Counted from the first letter of the stretch, positions 55,596 to 63,690 are shown. The stretch is DNA of 64,000 bases from Acidobacteriota bacterium (GCA_013289695.1 JABCZK010000017.1:23036-87035); one strand, 5' to 3'. Notes: generated from the sequence alone by a model not told the origin. Numbers and translations are program-made.

Positions 55596-56249
55596 ATGAA
55601 TTCTGAACAACTAAAAAGCGCCAGAATGGAGCGTGGCTGGAACCAGCAGGAAGCTGCGAATCGCCTGGGCGTAACTCAAGCCTACCTCTCGATGCTAGAG
55701 AGTGGACGAAGAAGCACGGCCAGTCTTTCTCGCAAGCTGATGCAGGCCTACGGCCTGTCGCCTACTGTGCTGCCCGTTCAAGAAGTAAGGGAAAAAGCGA
55801 CTCCGAGCGTCTTGGCCCATGAGCTTGCATCGCTGGGATATCCCGGCTTCGCCCATCTCCGAAAAACGAAGAAGGTCAATCCCGCTGATTTGTTGCTTGC
55901 GGCTTTGGTCCAGCACAATCTTGAAGCCCGCGTTGCCGAAGGTCTTCCGTGGCTGGTTCTACGATACCCGGACATGCCGCGCGATTGGCTGGTTCGAGAA
56001 TCACGCGCGAGAACCCTTCAAAACCGCTTGGGTTTTGTTGTAACTCTCGGAAGGCTGGCAGCCGGAAGGGATGATCTGCGGCCATTAGAACAAACACTTG
56101 CCGATAGCAAGCTGGAGAAGGAAGATTCATTCTGCAAGGAATTGAATGAGGCAGAGCGCCGATGGCTGCGCACGAATAGTTCCGTTGAGGCCAAGCAGTG
56201 GAACCTTCTGAGCGACATGCGGCCCGAAACAGTTCGTTATGCTGACTGA
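55596..56249 (+). CDS. XRE-family regulator, antitoxin-like
   Basis: 217 residues. The N-terminal HTH (about 4-58) is LKSARMERGWNQQEAANRLG and VTQAYLSMLESGRRSTASLS. The C-terminal 130 residues are helical and of unknown family. Its last 11 bases overlap the ATG of a nucleotidyltransferase gene, as in toxin-antitoxin pairs of the nucleotidyltransferase type. Its AT-rich promoter differs from the GC-rich neighbours, and it lies next to a tRNA scar, suggesting transfer. Confidence 0.8.
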   Translation: MNSEQLKSARMERGWNQQEAANRLGVTQAYLSMLESGRRSTASLSRKLMQAYGLSPTVLPVQEVREKATPSVLAHELASLGYPGFAHLRKTKKVNPADLLLAALVQHNLEARVAEGLPWLVLRYPDMPRDWLVRESRARTLQNRLGFVVTLGRLAAGRDDLRPLEQTLADSKLEKEDSFCKELNEAERRWLRTNSSVEAKQWNLLSDMRPETVRYAD

Positions 56250-56433
56250 CATTCCAGCGCCGTGGAAAGGGTTTCTGGAAAAACTAGACACGCTGCTTGA
56301 AGAACCCGTTCGACTGGATTGCATTGGTGGGTTTGCTGTAGCTACTTCACTGGGTATGGCCTGGATCGAACCGGCGACCCCCTATTTGCCAAGCAGAAGA
56401 ATCGGTTCCAGTAACCACACTGGTAATTCCTAA
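56239..56433 (+). pseudogene. Broken nucleotidyltransferase (DUF6036-like), toxin partner remnant
   Basis: 64 codons. The start MLTDIPAPWKGFLEKLDTLL and RLDCIGGFAVATS resemble the N-terminus of nucleotidyltransferases paired with XRE proteins. Soon after residue 38 the frame loses similarity. In a different frame, from 56355, the bases read YGLDRTGD, like the next conserved segment (YGL.R.T.D.D) of the family. So one or more indels disrupt the gene before or at its catalytic Asp motif. The rest of the gene is not found. Confidence 0.6.
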
Positions 56434-56616
56434 GTCCCAGCGTTTACAACAATTCGGGGGATTTGCTTTCGCTCGAAAGCTAACCCCAATGCAGTGAAAA
56501 CCTTCGATTCATGCACGGTTCGTGCACAGTTTACAGACCTTACTCACAAGAATTCAGACCTCCATCCCCTCTGGTGTCTTCTCTACGCCTCCGCAGATGC
56601 AGCGTTCTTCGGCGCT
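56434..56616. other. Region after the broken nucleotidyltransferase
   Basis: No intact gene. A plus-strand frame from 56405 reads VPVTTLVIPKSQRLQQFGGF and stops at about 56500. It may be a further fragment, but no family was recognised. Confidence 0.3.
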
Positions 56617-57420
56617 TTATGCGGATTTTGCTTTCTGACCGACAGGTTCACGCTTCGCTTGCATTGATTTCACGAGAGCAGCAGACGATGCTCCTTCGAG
56701 CGACAGTCCATAGCCGACTTCCCGCACAATGCGCTCCTTCAACGGTTGAATAAAGTGGATGCGCGTGTTGCGGCGCGTAACTTCCGGGGCCTTCAAGTAG
56801 AGCTCGGCCAATTCGCGGGCCCGACTGAGTGCCTTACCGTTCGGCACAACTTCGGCAACCACTCCCCATTCGTAGGCGGTTCGCGCCGGGAGCGGCTGTG
56901 GGTTCAGCAGGAACGCCTCCGCTCGTCCCGCTCCAGCGCGATAACTCCAGGTGGTAAAGATCCCGTCGCCGGGCGCAACGCCCGCGGAGAAATGGGCCAC
57001 ATCCTCGAACGTCGCACTCTCCGCCGCCACAATTACACTGGCAAGTAGCGCATAGTCTGAATGCACATGGGCACGTCCCTCGATAGCCGCGATGACCGGC
57101 ACTCGTATGTTGGCTATGTTTTCCAAAACCTGAACGCCTTCGTCGTGAACCTGACTCCAGACGCGGGGATCGGTGACATCGCCGAAAGAGGACCAATCGA
57201 CATCAGTAATGAACTCCCCGCCTGCGCCCGTCAGGATTACGATCTTGTTCGCCCTATCTTGCGCAATGCGGTAGAAGGCATCGACGAATTCCGTGTGAGC
57301 TGGCGCGGTCATGATGAACGGCCCGCCGTTGGCGTGGAATTCAGCAACCAGCACGCCTTTGTCATCGCGTGTCAGCTTTAGGTTGTGATATGCGGTGAAG
57401 TAGTCACTTTGATCTTGCAT
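56617..57420 (-). CDS. Enoyl-CoA hydratase/isomerase-family protein
   Basis: 267 residues from ATG 57420 with GGAGAGGAG upstream. Crotonase fold: NKIVILTGAGGEFITDVDWS, then VPVIAAIEGRAHVHSDYALL (oxyanion region) and HFSAGVAPGDGIFTTWSYRA. The usual catalytic Glu positions are not clear, so the reaction cannot be named. The upstream 440 bases hold no clear gene. Confidence 0.82.
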   Translation of the reverse strand: MQDQSDYFTAYHNLKLTRDDKGVLVAEFHANGGPFIMTAPAHTEFVDAFYRIAQDRANKIVILTGAGGEFITDVDWSSFGDVTDPRVWSQVHDEGVQVLENIANIRVPVIAAIEGRAHVHSDYALLASVIVAAESATFEDVAHFSAGVAPGDGIFTTWSYRAGAGRAEAFLLNPQPLPARTAYEWGVVAEVVPNGKALSRARELAELYLKAPEVTRRNTRIHFIQPLKERIVREVGYGLSLEGASSAALVKSMQAKREPVGQKAKSA

Positions 57421-57870
57421 CGTGTTCTCCTCTCCTTTTTCTAATTCCAACGTGCGGGCAGAAGTGCTCCCTGCTCGCGGCTGGCAAGAACAAACATTAC
57501 ATCCTATTGCCGCCAGCGGCCACAATCACTTGGCTGGTAAACCCCGCGACTATCACCGCGCAGATCTATTGTGTTGTAGTGTGGAAGCAGAATTTCGCCG
57601 CAGTCTTTCGCAGGCCTACCAGTTTCGGAGTAGTGCATTCATCCCGTGATTCACCGTCCCAAAACCAGAATCGTCGCGTCGCTGGATATGGAATCGAGAG
57701 CGGCGCTCCGCGCCAGCAGAATCTCAGCATACCTTTCCGTCAAGTATTGGTCGACAGGTGCCATTTTCGAATATTTATCCGACTGTGCCACCGCCTTCGG
57801 CACAGGGAAACAGATGCTGATTACCAGCCCCTGGCCATGATTCTGGCCATGCTTTCTCTCGCGGCCGCCC
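57421..57870. other. 450-base gap
   Basis: Frames here (for example 57646-57840 plus) show no family match, no ribosome site and no strong hairpin. Treated as non-coding or degraded. Confidence 0.35.
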
Positions 57871-58275
57871 TCATCGCGAAGTATCTTTTCGCCGTCGCCG
57901 CTCGCTCTCGCTGATCATTTCGCTTATATCCGCTGCTGGACGTATCTCGATTGTTCCACACTGCAACTTCACTCCTGGAGATTGGGAAATGAGCTGAATT
58001 GCGTGATTCAGATCTCGCGCTTCAAGCACCTGAATTCCACCCAATTGCTCCTTCGTTTCCGCATACGGACCGTCGGTCACCGCAACCTTTCCGTTCTTCC
58101 AACCCACGGTCACCGCCGTGTTGGCGGGCTGAAGAGGTTCCTCAGCGACCAAATGTCCGTTCTTGCGCAGTTCGTCGTTGTAACTAAAACACTCGTCCAG
58201 CACGGTGTTGCGCTCGCTCTCAGACATGTTTTCGAACTTGCCGGGCTCAAGATAGCCCAAACAGATGTATTTCAT
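57871..58275 (-). CDS. YCII/DGPF-domain protein (1)
   Basis: 134 residues from ATG 58275 (GGAGGA upstream). MKYICLGYLEPGKFENMSES and the DGPF-family core VAVTDGPYAETKEQLGGIQV. Such ferredoxin-like small proteins are regular partners of ECF42-type sigma factors. It is last in the minus-strand run ECF42, YCII, YCII, esterase, YCII. Its biochemical role is unknown. A Lys/Arg-rich tail (ERRRRKDTSR) is unusual. Confidence 0.88.
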   Translation of the reverse strand: MKYICLGYLEPGKFENMSESERNTVLDECFSYNDELRKNGHLVAEEPLQPANTAVTVGWKNGKVAVTDGPYAETKEQLGGIQVLEARDLNHAIQLISQSPGVKLQCGTIEIRPAADISEMISESERRRRKDTSR

Positions 58276-58351
58276 TGGGTCCTCCGTCGGAGCCCGTGTA
58301 ACACATCGACTGATGAAGTAGCTGATCGCTGGTAAAATCAGACTTCGCGGG

Positions 58352-59419
58352 CTAGCCGGTCGAAAATGCTCGCCGAAGGGCAACCATCCACGATTCCGTG
58401 AATCGCTTCGAAACTGCGGCGTCGGGGGCTAGAACATCGAAGCCGTGATACGCGCCTGGAATTACATGGAGTTCCGTCGGAACTCCGGCATTGATCAGGC
58501 GGCGGGCGTATTCGGCATCTTCATCCACAAACAGATCCAGAGCGCCGACGCCGATGAATGCGGGCGGAAGTCCGGCGAGATTTTCGACGCGCGCAGGAAC
58601 CGCGCCTGCCGGAACCGTAGGCGAGCCGGCCGGGACGCCGAGGAAAGAAGTCCAGCCGAAACGATTCGAGCCCGCGTTCCAAACGAACTGTCCGATATAC
58701 GGCGGAACCTGGCGAGTGCTGCCGGTTCGATCGTCGAGCGCCGGATAAATCAGCAGCTGAAATAAGATCGGAATTTCGCGGCGATCGCGCGCGGCGATGG
58801 CGAGTTGCGCAGAATGGCTGCCACCGGCGCTTTCTCCGCCTATGGCGATGCGTTTGCGATCCACGCCGAGTTCGTCAGAATTTTTGTGGAGCCAGCTCAG
58901 CGCGGTGTAATTATCTTCGAGCGATCCCGGGAAATGAGTTTCCGGCGCGAGGCGATAGTCGACCGAAACGACCAGGCATCCGCAATTCTGTGCCACTGCT
59001 TGCAGAAACGGATTGAATTGTCCGGCGAAGCCGGAGACATACCCGCCGCCATGAATGTGCAGAAATGCAGGACGCCCTTTCGTGCCCGGAGCCGGATCGA
59101 CAATCACCAGGCGCAGGTCGGGCGCGCCCAAGGGGCCGGGTATGTGCCGTACAAATGGCTGCGGCGCCGGCGGAGGCAGCGGAGGCACCGGCGGCCATTT
59201 GCGTCCGACAGCGAGAGTTTCGCTGGTGAAGCTCTGAGTGGGGAATGGGAATTTCTTGATTGCGTCAAGCAACTCCGGATCGACCATGGCATAGGGGTCC
59301 GCCCCCGCCGCAGGCGCCTGCCGGGCGACAGCGGAGCGCAGCAATTCAGGTGCAATGCCGATCCCAATTCCCGCAGTCAAACCGCCGCGAACAAAATCAC
59401 GCCTGGTGAGCTCATTCAT
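58352..59419 (-). CDS. Tat-exported alpha/beta-hydrolase (HSL-type esterase)
   Basis: 355 residues from ATG 59419 (GGGAG upstream). The twin-arginine signal is LTRRDFVRGGLTAGIGIGI. The hormone-sensitive-lipase group is shown by the oxyanion motif HIHGGGYVSG, the nucleophile GGESAGGSHSA, the Asp in ALDLFVDEDAEYARR and the His in PGAYHGFDV. It probably cleaves a short acyl ester in the periplasm. It lies inside the ECF42/YCII run and may belong to that regulon. Confidence 0.88.
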   Translation of the reverse strand: MNELTRRDFVRGGLTAGIGIGIAPELLRSAVARQAPAAGADPYAMVDPELLDAIKKFPFPTQSFTSETLAVGRKWPPVPPLPPPAPQPFVRHIPGPLGAPDLRLVIVDPAPGTKGRPAFLHIHGGGYVSGFAGQFNPFLQAVAQNCGCLVVSVDYRLAPETHFPGSLEDNYTALSWLHKNSDELGVDRKRIAIGGESAGGSHSAQLAIAARDRREIPILFQLLIYPALDDRTGSTRQVPPYIGQFVWNAGSNRFGWTSFLGVPAGSPTVPAGAVPARVENLAGLPPAFIGVGALDLFVDEDAEYARRLINAGVPTELHVIPGAYHGFDVLAPDAAVSKRFTESWMVALRRAFSTG

Positions 59420-59629
59420 CGTTGACTCCCGTTTCTGAAATTGAAGAGCCCTGCCAGGGCGTGACTGGGTAGCTTCCGGACGGCTTCCTGATCTCTTGAC
59501 GCCAGCCATTCCCGGGCTCAACCGCCTTGGCGGGTCGACAGCGAAGCCCGCATCGATCCACTGCTGACATTTTCGTTCCTCTTTGCCGACGACGTACACC
59601 CGTTCGCCGACCCGCCTTCCGTTGGGTCC

Positions 59630-60016
59630 TCAGTCCTGACCTAGCGCGGGGATCTGCGGGTTGTCATCCTCGATTCGCCCGAGAAACTCGCGCACCTCGA
59701 CCGGCGCTCGACAGGCGACGACGGCCTTGCGTCCCCACGCCACTGCCTCATCCACGTTCGCGCATTTCAGCAGCCAAAAACCGCCTACGTGCTCCTTGGT
59801 CTCCAGGTACGGCCCGTCGGTGACGAGCACTTTGCCGCCGGGCTGCGCTCGCAGCGACTTCGCCCTGCTGGGGGGGAAGAGGCCGGCAGCGAAAATTCTG
59901 GCACCGGCAGCCGCCATCTCTTCGTTGAGCACGTCGATATCGCGCATCATCGCTTCACCCTCTACGGACCCGTCGTACCCGTCGGGGTGGTGAATTGCAA
60001 CCAAATAGTGCGGCAT
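59630..60016 (-). CDS. YCII/DGPF-domain protein (2)
   Basis: 128 residues from ATG 60016 (AAGGAG upstream). MPHYLVAIHHPDGYDGSVEG and the core VLVTDGPYLETKEHVGGFWL. It is more like copy 3 than copy 1 in the GGFW.(L/I)K part. An ECF42-type promoter-like site lies at 60075-60103. Confidence 0.88.
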   Translation of the reverse strand: MPHYLVAIHHPDGYDGSVEGEAMMRDIDVLNEEMAAAGARIFAAGLFPPSRAKSLRAQPGGKVLVTDGPYLETKEHVGGFWLLKCANVDEAVAWGRKAVVACRAPVEVREFLGRIEDDNPQIPALGQD

Positions 60017-60074
60017 GATTTCTCCTTTTCTCGTAAAAGGCTTCGGGCCGGGCGGTTGCCCTGCCTTCACTAGA

Positions 60075-60103
60075 TAGACGAACGACCGGACCGGAATTCG
60101 ACA
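60075..60103 (-). promoter_or_regulatory. ECF42-type promoter upstream of YCII copy 2
   Basis: On the minus strand TGTCGA (60103-60098), 17 bases, CGTCTA (60080-60075). The reported ECF42 consensus (TGTCGA in -35, CGA/TC in -10, from memory of Streptomyces work) is matched. The leader to the ATG is about 50 bases. Confidence 0.7.
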
Positions 60104-60120
60104 AAGCGTGGAGAGTTTTT

Positions 60121-60549
60121 TTATTGCTCCATCTCAGCGGCGACGTCGTCGCCGAACTTCTTTTGGATCTCCTTTTGGGTCTCGGGATCGAAGTCGGTCA
60201 GATCGAACAACCGGCGGACTTCGACTACCATTTCGTTATCCTTTGCGGGAATGCGCGAGGCCCATTCGAGCGCCTCTTCGCGCGACTTCACCTTAATAAT
60301 CCAGAAGCCGCCGACCACTTCCTTCGTTTCGGGAAACGGGCCGTCGGTGACTTTCGACTTTCCGTCTTTGAAGGTCACGCGCGCGCTCATGGTCGCAGGC
60401 GGGGTCAGCCCATCAAGCGCGAGCAGCACGCCGGCTTTCCCTAGTTCCTCGTTGTACTTGCCCATTTCCTCCATTTCTTTGAAGTCGGGTACCCAGCCGG
60501 GTTTCGCGGTTTCGTAGACTTTCGGATATTGGATCATCATGAAACGCAT
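60121..60549 (-). CDS. YCII/DGPF-domain protein (3)
   Basis: 142 residues. MRFMMIQYPKVYETAKPGWV and KSKVTDGPFPETKEVVGGFW (DGPF itself is present). GGAG precedes the ATG. It is the first gene after the sigma factor and has two ECF42-type promoter-like sites upstream. Function unknown. The family is thought to link sensing to ECF42 activity. Confidence 0.9.
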   Translation of the reverse strand: MRFMMIQYPKVYETAKPGWVPDFKEMEEMGKYNEELGKAGVLLALDGLTPPATMSARVTFKDGKSKVTDGPFPETKEVVGGFWIIKVKSREEALEWASRIPAKDNEMVVEVRRLFDLTDFDPETQKEIQKKFGDDVAAEMEQ

Positions 60550-60670
60550 GGGGTTCTCCTTAAGTGTTGTGCGGACGCCGTATCATGGCCGCTACTTTTA
60601 TATAGCAGCTTGGGCCGCGCCGGGCCTGGAAAGTTGCGGGGCGCCGGGTGCGCGCTGCGGCTCCACTTGG

Positions 60671-60699
60671 TAGTCGAACAGGGTGATGGTGAATCGACA
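60671..60699 (-). promoter_or_regulatory. ECF42-type promoter, proximal site for YCII copy 3
   Basis: TGTCGA (60699-60694), 17 bases, CGACTA (60676-60671) on the minus strand. Same spacing and the same -10 pattern CG(A/T)(C/T)TA as the other two sites. Leader about 115 bases. Confidence 0.65.
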
Positions 60700-60777
60700 C
60701 GCGAATTGCGAATTTTTCGCTTAGCGTATCGCCCGGGAAACACTTTCTGGCGGGCCGATTGCCCGGCCTTCACCATA

Positions 60778-60806
60778 TAATCGAGCGGTCCCACGCGAAT
60801 TCGACA
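60778..60806 (-). promoter_or_regulatory. ECF42-type promoter, distal site for YCII copy 3
   Basis: TGTCGA (60806-60801), 17 bases, CGATTA (60783-60778) on the minus strand, just after the sigma gene stop. The bases after it (GTGAAGGC.GGGCAA.CG) are also found after the site at 60075-60103, so the two leaders share an ancestor. Confidence 0.68.
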
Positions 60807-60820
60807 AGTCGTCGAGGTTT

Positions 60821-62074
60821 TTATTTTAGCTGCCGAATCCGCTCTTGCAGGAATTGACGCTCTGGTTCCTGTTGGGTCAGCGCCAAAGCTTTCTCATAAG
60901 CGGACCGAGCCTCAGCCGTCCTGCCGAGCCTGCGGTACATATCGGCGCGAGCGGAATGCGCCAGATAATAATTCGCCAGTTCGCCCTGTTCCAACACCGC
61001 GTCAATATGCGTTAGACCGGCCTCTGGACCATCGCGCATGGCAATGGCCACGGCACGATTTAGCTGTACCACGGGCGAGGCCTGAATTTGTGCCAATTGG
61101 TCGTAGAGCGCGACAATCTGCCCCCAGTCGGTCGCAGCGACCGATTCCGCTTCCGCGTGAACGGCCGCAATCGCAGCCTGCAGCGTGTAGGTGCCGAAGC
61201 GGCGGGACGTCAGGGCTTTCTCCAGCAACGCCACTCCCTCCGCGATCTGCTCCCGGTTCCAGAGCGAGCGATCTTGGTGCTCCAGCAAAATCAGCTCACC
61301 GGTCGGCGAAGTTCTCGCGGCGCGACGCGATTCGTGTAGCAACATCAGCGCCAGCAGCCCCATCGCTTCCGGCTCGGGCTGGAGTTCGGCCAGCAACCGG
61401 CCCAGTCGTATCGCCTCGCCGGTTAGCTCGGCCCGCGTGACTTCCGCTCCCGCCGCAGCCGAGTAGCCCTCATTAAAGACGAGATACACGACCTGCAGCA
61501 CCGCGCCCAGTCGCTCCGGCAATTCCTGCGGCGTCGGCACCTCGTACGGAATCCGTGCGTCTCGAATCTTTGCCTTGGCGCGTACAATGCGCTGCGCCAG
61601 CGTGCGCGGAGTAGTGAGGAAGGCCTTGGCGATCTCCTCGGTGGTCAGCCCGCACACCTCACGCAAGGTGAGCGCAACGTGCGCTTCCGGTGCGAGAGAT
61701 GGATGACAGCAGGTAAAAATCAGCCGCAGCCGATCATCCTCAAGGCTGTCCTCGTCACTGGAGTTTTCCGCCGAACTCGATTGCGCTTCGAGATATCGCA
61801 CCAGCTCGTTTTGCGACGCATCAAATCTTGCCCTTCGACGCAGAGTATCAATGGCTTTGAATCGGGCCGTCGAAATTAACCATGGCCGCGGGTTGCCGGG
61901 CACTCCACTCGTCGGCCACAGGCTCAGCGCAGCCGCAAAGGCTTCGTGCATCGCCTCCTCGGCAAGATCAAAATCACCGAGCAAGCGGATCAGAGTTGCC
62001 AGGATTCGCCTCGAATCCACGCGATAGAGGGAGTCGAGCAATTCGCGTATCGACTCGGTGGGTTGTTCGGACAT
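60821..62074 (-). CDS. ECF42-type RNA polymerase sigma factor with C-terminal TPR domain
   Basis: 417 residues from ATG 62074. Sigma region 2 (TLIRLLGDFDLAEEAMHEAF, then RPWLISTARFKAIDTLRRRA), region 4 (LTLREVCGLTTEEIAKAFLT and RTLAQRIVRAKAKIRDARIP), then a 230-residue TPR-like C-terminal extension (FNEGYSAAAGAEVTRAELTG to AEARSAYEKALALTQQEPER). This layout defines ECF42. No anti-sigma factor is adjacent, as usual for the group; the C-terminal part is thought to be needed for activity. Confidence 0.93.
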   Translation of the reverse strand: MSEQPTESIRELLDSLYRVDSRRILATLIRLLGDFDLAEEAMHEAFAAALSLWPTSGVPGNPRPWLISTARFKAIDTLRRRARFDASQNELVRYLEAQSSSAENSSDEDSLEDDRLRLIFTCCHPSLAPEAHVALTLREVCGLTTEEIAKAFLTTPRTLAQRIVRAKAKIRDARIPYEVPTPQELPERLGAVLQVVYLVFNEGYSAAAGAEVTRAELTGEAIRLGRLLAELQPEPEAMGLLALMLLHESRRAARTSPTGELILLEHQDRSLWNREQIAEGVALLEKALTSRRFGTYTLQAAIAAVHAEAESVAATDWGQIVALYDQLAQIQASPVVQLNRAVAIAMRDGPEAGLTHIDAVLEQGELANYYLAHSARADMYRRLGRTAEARSAYEKALALTQQEPERQFLQERIRQLK

Positions 62075-62106
62075 CACGACGACCTTAGCAAACCAGCTAC
62101 CCCGAA

Positions 62107-62514
62107 TCAATTTAGCAAACGGCCGCTCGATGCCAAGCGCCCAGGTCCTGACTCTGAAATCTGGACAGCAAAACGCTTCCCGGGTTGACTCGAAATCGCC
62201 AAAGTACTCATTGAGCGTCGTACTAGCTCAACACCACCGCGTTGCTCTCGAGTCACGGGCTCGGAAGCCACGGGCCACGACAGCTTCGTCTTGTCACCGC
62301 TAGAATCTGCCTGAATGTCATCCACTATCGGCATCCGGCAGCTTCTTTTATTTCCCGCAGGTCCAGCCATGTGCTCGGCAAACTTGCTTTCACAGTTAAC
62401 GACTGCCGCGCGACCGTCCGGCAGCAGCAGAGAATATGTTGCCCCACGCACGCTGCATGACACCTCATGACCAGGTGTGCTGGTTCCGGTTGTGCGGGTT
62501 GAAGGCTCCAACAT
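62107..62514 (-). pseudogene. Acidobacterial secreted-type hypothetical protein, probably degraded
   Basis: 135 codons. RSCRMPIVDDIQADSSGDKT and KLSWPVAS resemble a recurring segment of small acidobacterial exported proteins, where the text usually continues with a SLDGKK..SETYKI-like end. Here it continues differently and no signal peptide is present. So this is either a diverged member or a remnant. The protein also has Cys residues before the segment (SCSVRGATYSLLLPDGRAAV). Confidence 0.4.
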
Positions 62515-62652
62515 CTTCAGGAAGACTGCCGGTGCCGCGATTCGTAGCTTTGAATCGGGGATAGGACTTATTTCGGCAATATTCGGCCGATGCCTGTGTC
62601 AGCCATCATAGGTTCTCCACAAATGTCTCCTATACATACAGTACGCTTTCAG

Positions 62653-62665
62653 ATACAGTCTGTAT
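62653..62665. promoter_or_regulatory. Small palindrome upstream of the aldo/keto reductase
   Basis: ATACA-GTC-TGTAT is a perfect inverted repeat about 45 bases before the ATG, in a stretch with further ATACAGT copies (from 62637 and 62653). It may be an operator for the TetR protein encoded downstream at 63814. Speculative. Confidence 0.35.
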
Positions 62666-62709
62666 ATGAAATAGGATCTGCGGCGAAGTGAAGAGTAAGG
62701 AGTCTTAGT

Positions 62710-63690
62710 ATGGAAATGCGAGAATTTGGGGGCACCGGAATACGGGCGTCGGTCGTCGGGTTGGGCTGCAACAACTTTGGTATTTATCAGAACGCTGCGC
62801 AGGCTGTAGCCGTCGTTCGCAAGGCGCTTGATGTCGGAATCAATTTCCTGGATATGGCCGGCGAACATGGGAGCGGGCTAGAGGAAAGCCTGGTCGCCGA
62901 GGCGCTGGGGCCGCGCCGCAAAGAGGTAATCATCGCGACAAAATTCGGGCAAGCCGAAATGCTCGGGCTCAAGGACGGCAATATGGTCTTCAGCGAGGAC
63001 AAAGCTCGTCAAGGCGCTTCCCGCCGCTGGATCATGCAGGCCGTCGCGGAAAGTCTGACGCGTCTGAAGACCGACTATATCGATCTGTATCAGGTGCATG
63101 TCGCCGATCCCGAAACGCCGCGCGAAGAAACCTTGCGCGCGCTCGATGATCTGGTGCGCCAAGGCAAGGTGCGCGCGATCGGCGAGGCGGCGACCTTCGC
63201 CACCGCCGACGACCTGAACGCCTCGCAAGCGATCGCCGCCGCCAATGGCCTGACGCCCTTTGCCACCATGGAGGCCAATTACAGCATCCTGGTGCGTGAC
63301 GCCGAGAAGACGATCTTTCCCGCGCTGCGCGAGCACAAGATGCGCTTGCTGCCCTATTTCCCCCTCGCCGGCGGCCTGCTGAGCGGGAAATATCGCGGTG
63401 GCGCAATTCCGACGGGCTCGCGCTTGGACCGGATGCCGTTCATGATGGGTTTCCTGCCGCAAAATCGAGGCGCCATCGATCGCTTGCAGGCTATCGCCGA
63501 CGGGCGCGGGATCAAGCTGGCGCAGCTGGCTATCGCCTGGCTTGCCGGAAATCCGATTGTCGGTAGCGTGATCGCCGGCGCGACAAGCGCCGAGCAAGTC
63601 GTGCAAAACGCGGCGGCGGGTGGTATCACGCTAAGCGCCGCCGAGCGCGCGGAAATCGAGGTGAGCGCGCCCGGGCCCGTCCAAGGGTGA
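62710..63690 (+). CDS. Aldo/keto reductase family protein with Tyr-to-His active site
   Basis: 326 residues. Barrel motifs: MREFGGTGIRASVVGLGCNN, INFLDMAGEHGSGLEESLVA, EVIIATKFGQ and DYIDLYQVHVADPETPREET. The AKR tetrad is Asp48, position 53, Lys78 and His130. Position 53, five residues after the Asp, is His where active AKRs have Tyr. NADP site: AGATSAEQVVQNAAA. GC-rich codon use is smoother than its neighbours and resembles alphaproteobacterial genes (impression only). It is followed by a TetR gene on the same strand. Confidence 0.87.
   Translation: MEMREFGGTGIRASVVGLGCNNFGIYQNAAQAVAVVRKALDVGINFLDMAGEHGSGLEESLVAEALGPRRKEVIIATKFGQAEMLGLKDGNMVFSEDKARQGASRRWIMQAVAESLTRLKTDYIDLYQVHVADPETPREETLRALDDLVRQGKVRAIGEAATFATADDLNASQAIAAANGLTPFATMEANYSILVRDAEKTIFPALREHKMRLLPYFPLAGGLLSGKYRGGAIPTGSRLDRMPFMMGFLPQNRGAIDRLQAIADGRGIKLAQLAIAWLAGNPIVGSVIAGATSAEQVVQNAAAGGITLSAAERAEIEVSAPGPVQG

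Noticed and set aside
56353..56395. Minus-strand sequence like a second tRNA 3' half (GGTTCGATCC T-loop, TTGGCAA anticodon-like loop)
   Set aside because: The T-stem has a mismatch, the anticodon stem does not close, and the same bases read YGLDRTGD, the expected next segment of the broken nucleotidyltransferase. Coding homology explains it better.
57507..57914. 135-codon plus-strand frame in the gap before the first YCII gene
   Set aside because: No family similarity, no ribosome site, and it runs into the end of the YCII gene on the other strand.
58286..58311. ECF42-like site (AGTCGA-N16-CGAC) upstream of YCII copy 1
   Set aside because: The -35 box differs, the spacer is 16, and the -10 box would overlap the Shine-Dalgarno of the gene.
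59535..59540. TGTCGA on the minus strand upstream of the Tat esterase
   Set aside because: No CG(A/T)(C/T)-type -10 box lies at 16-18 bases downstream.
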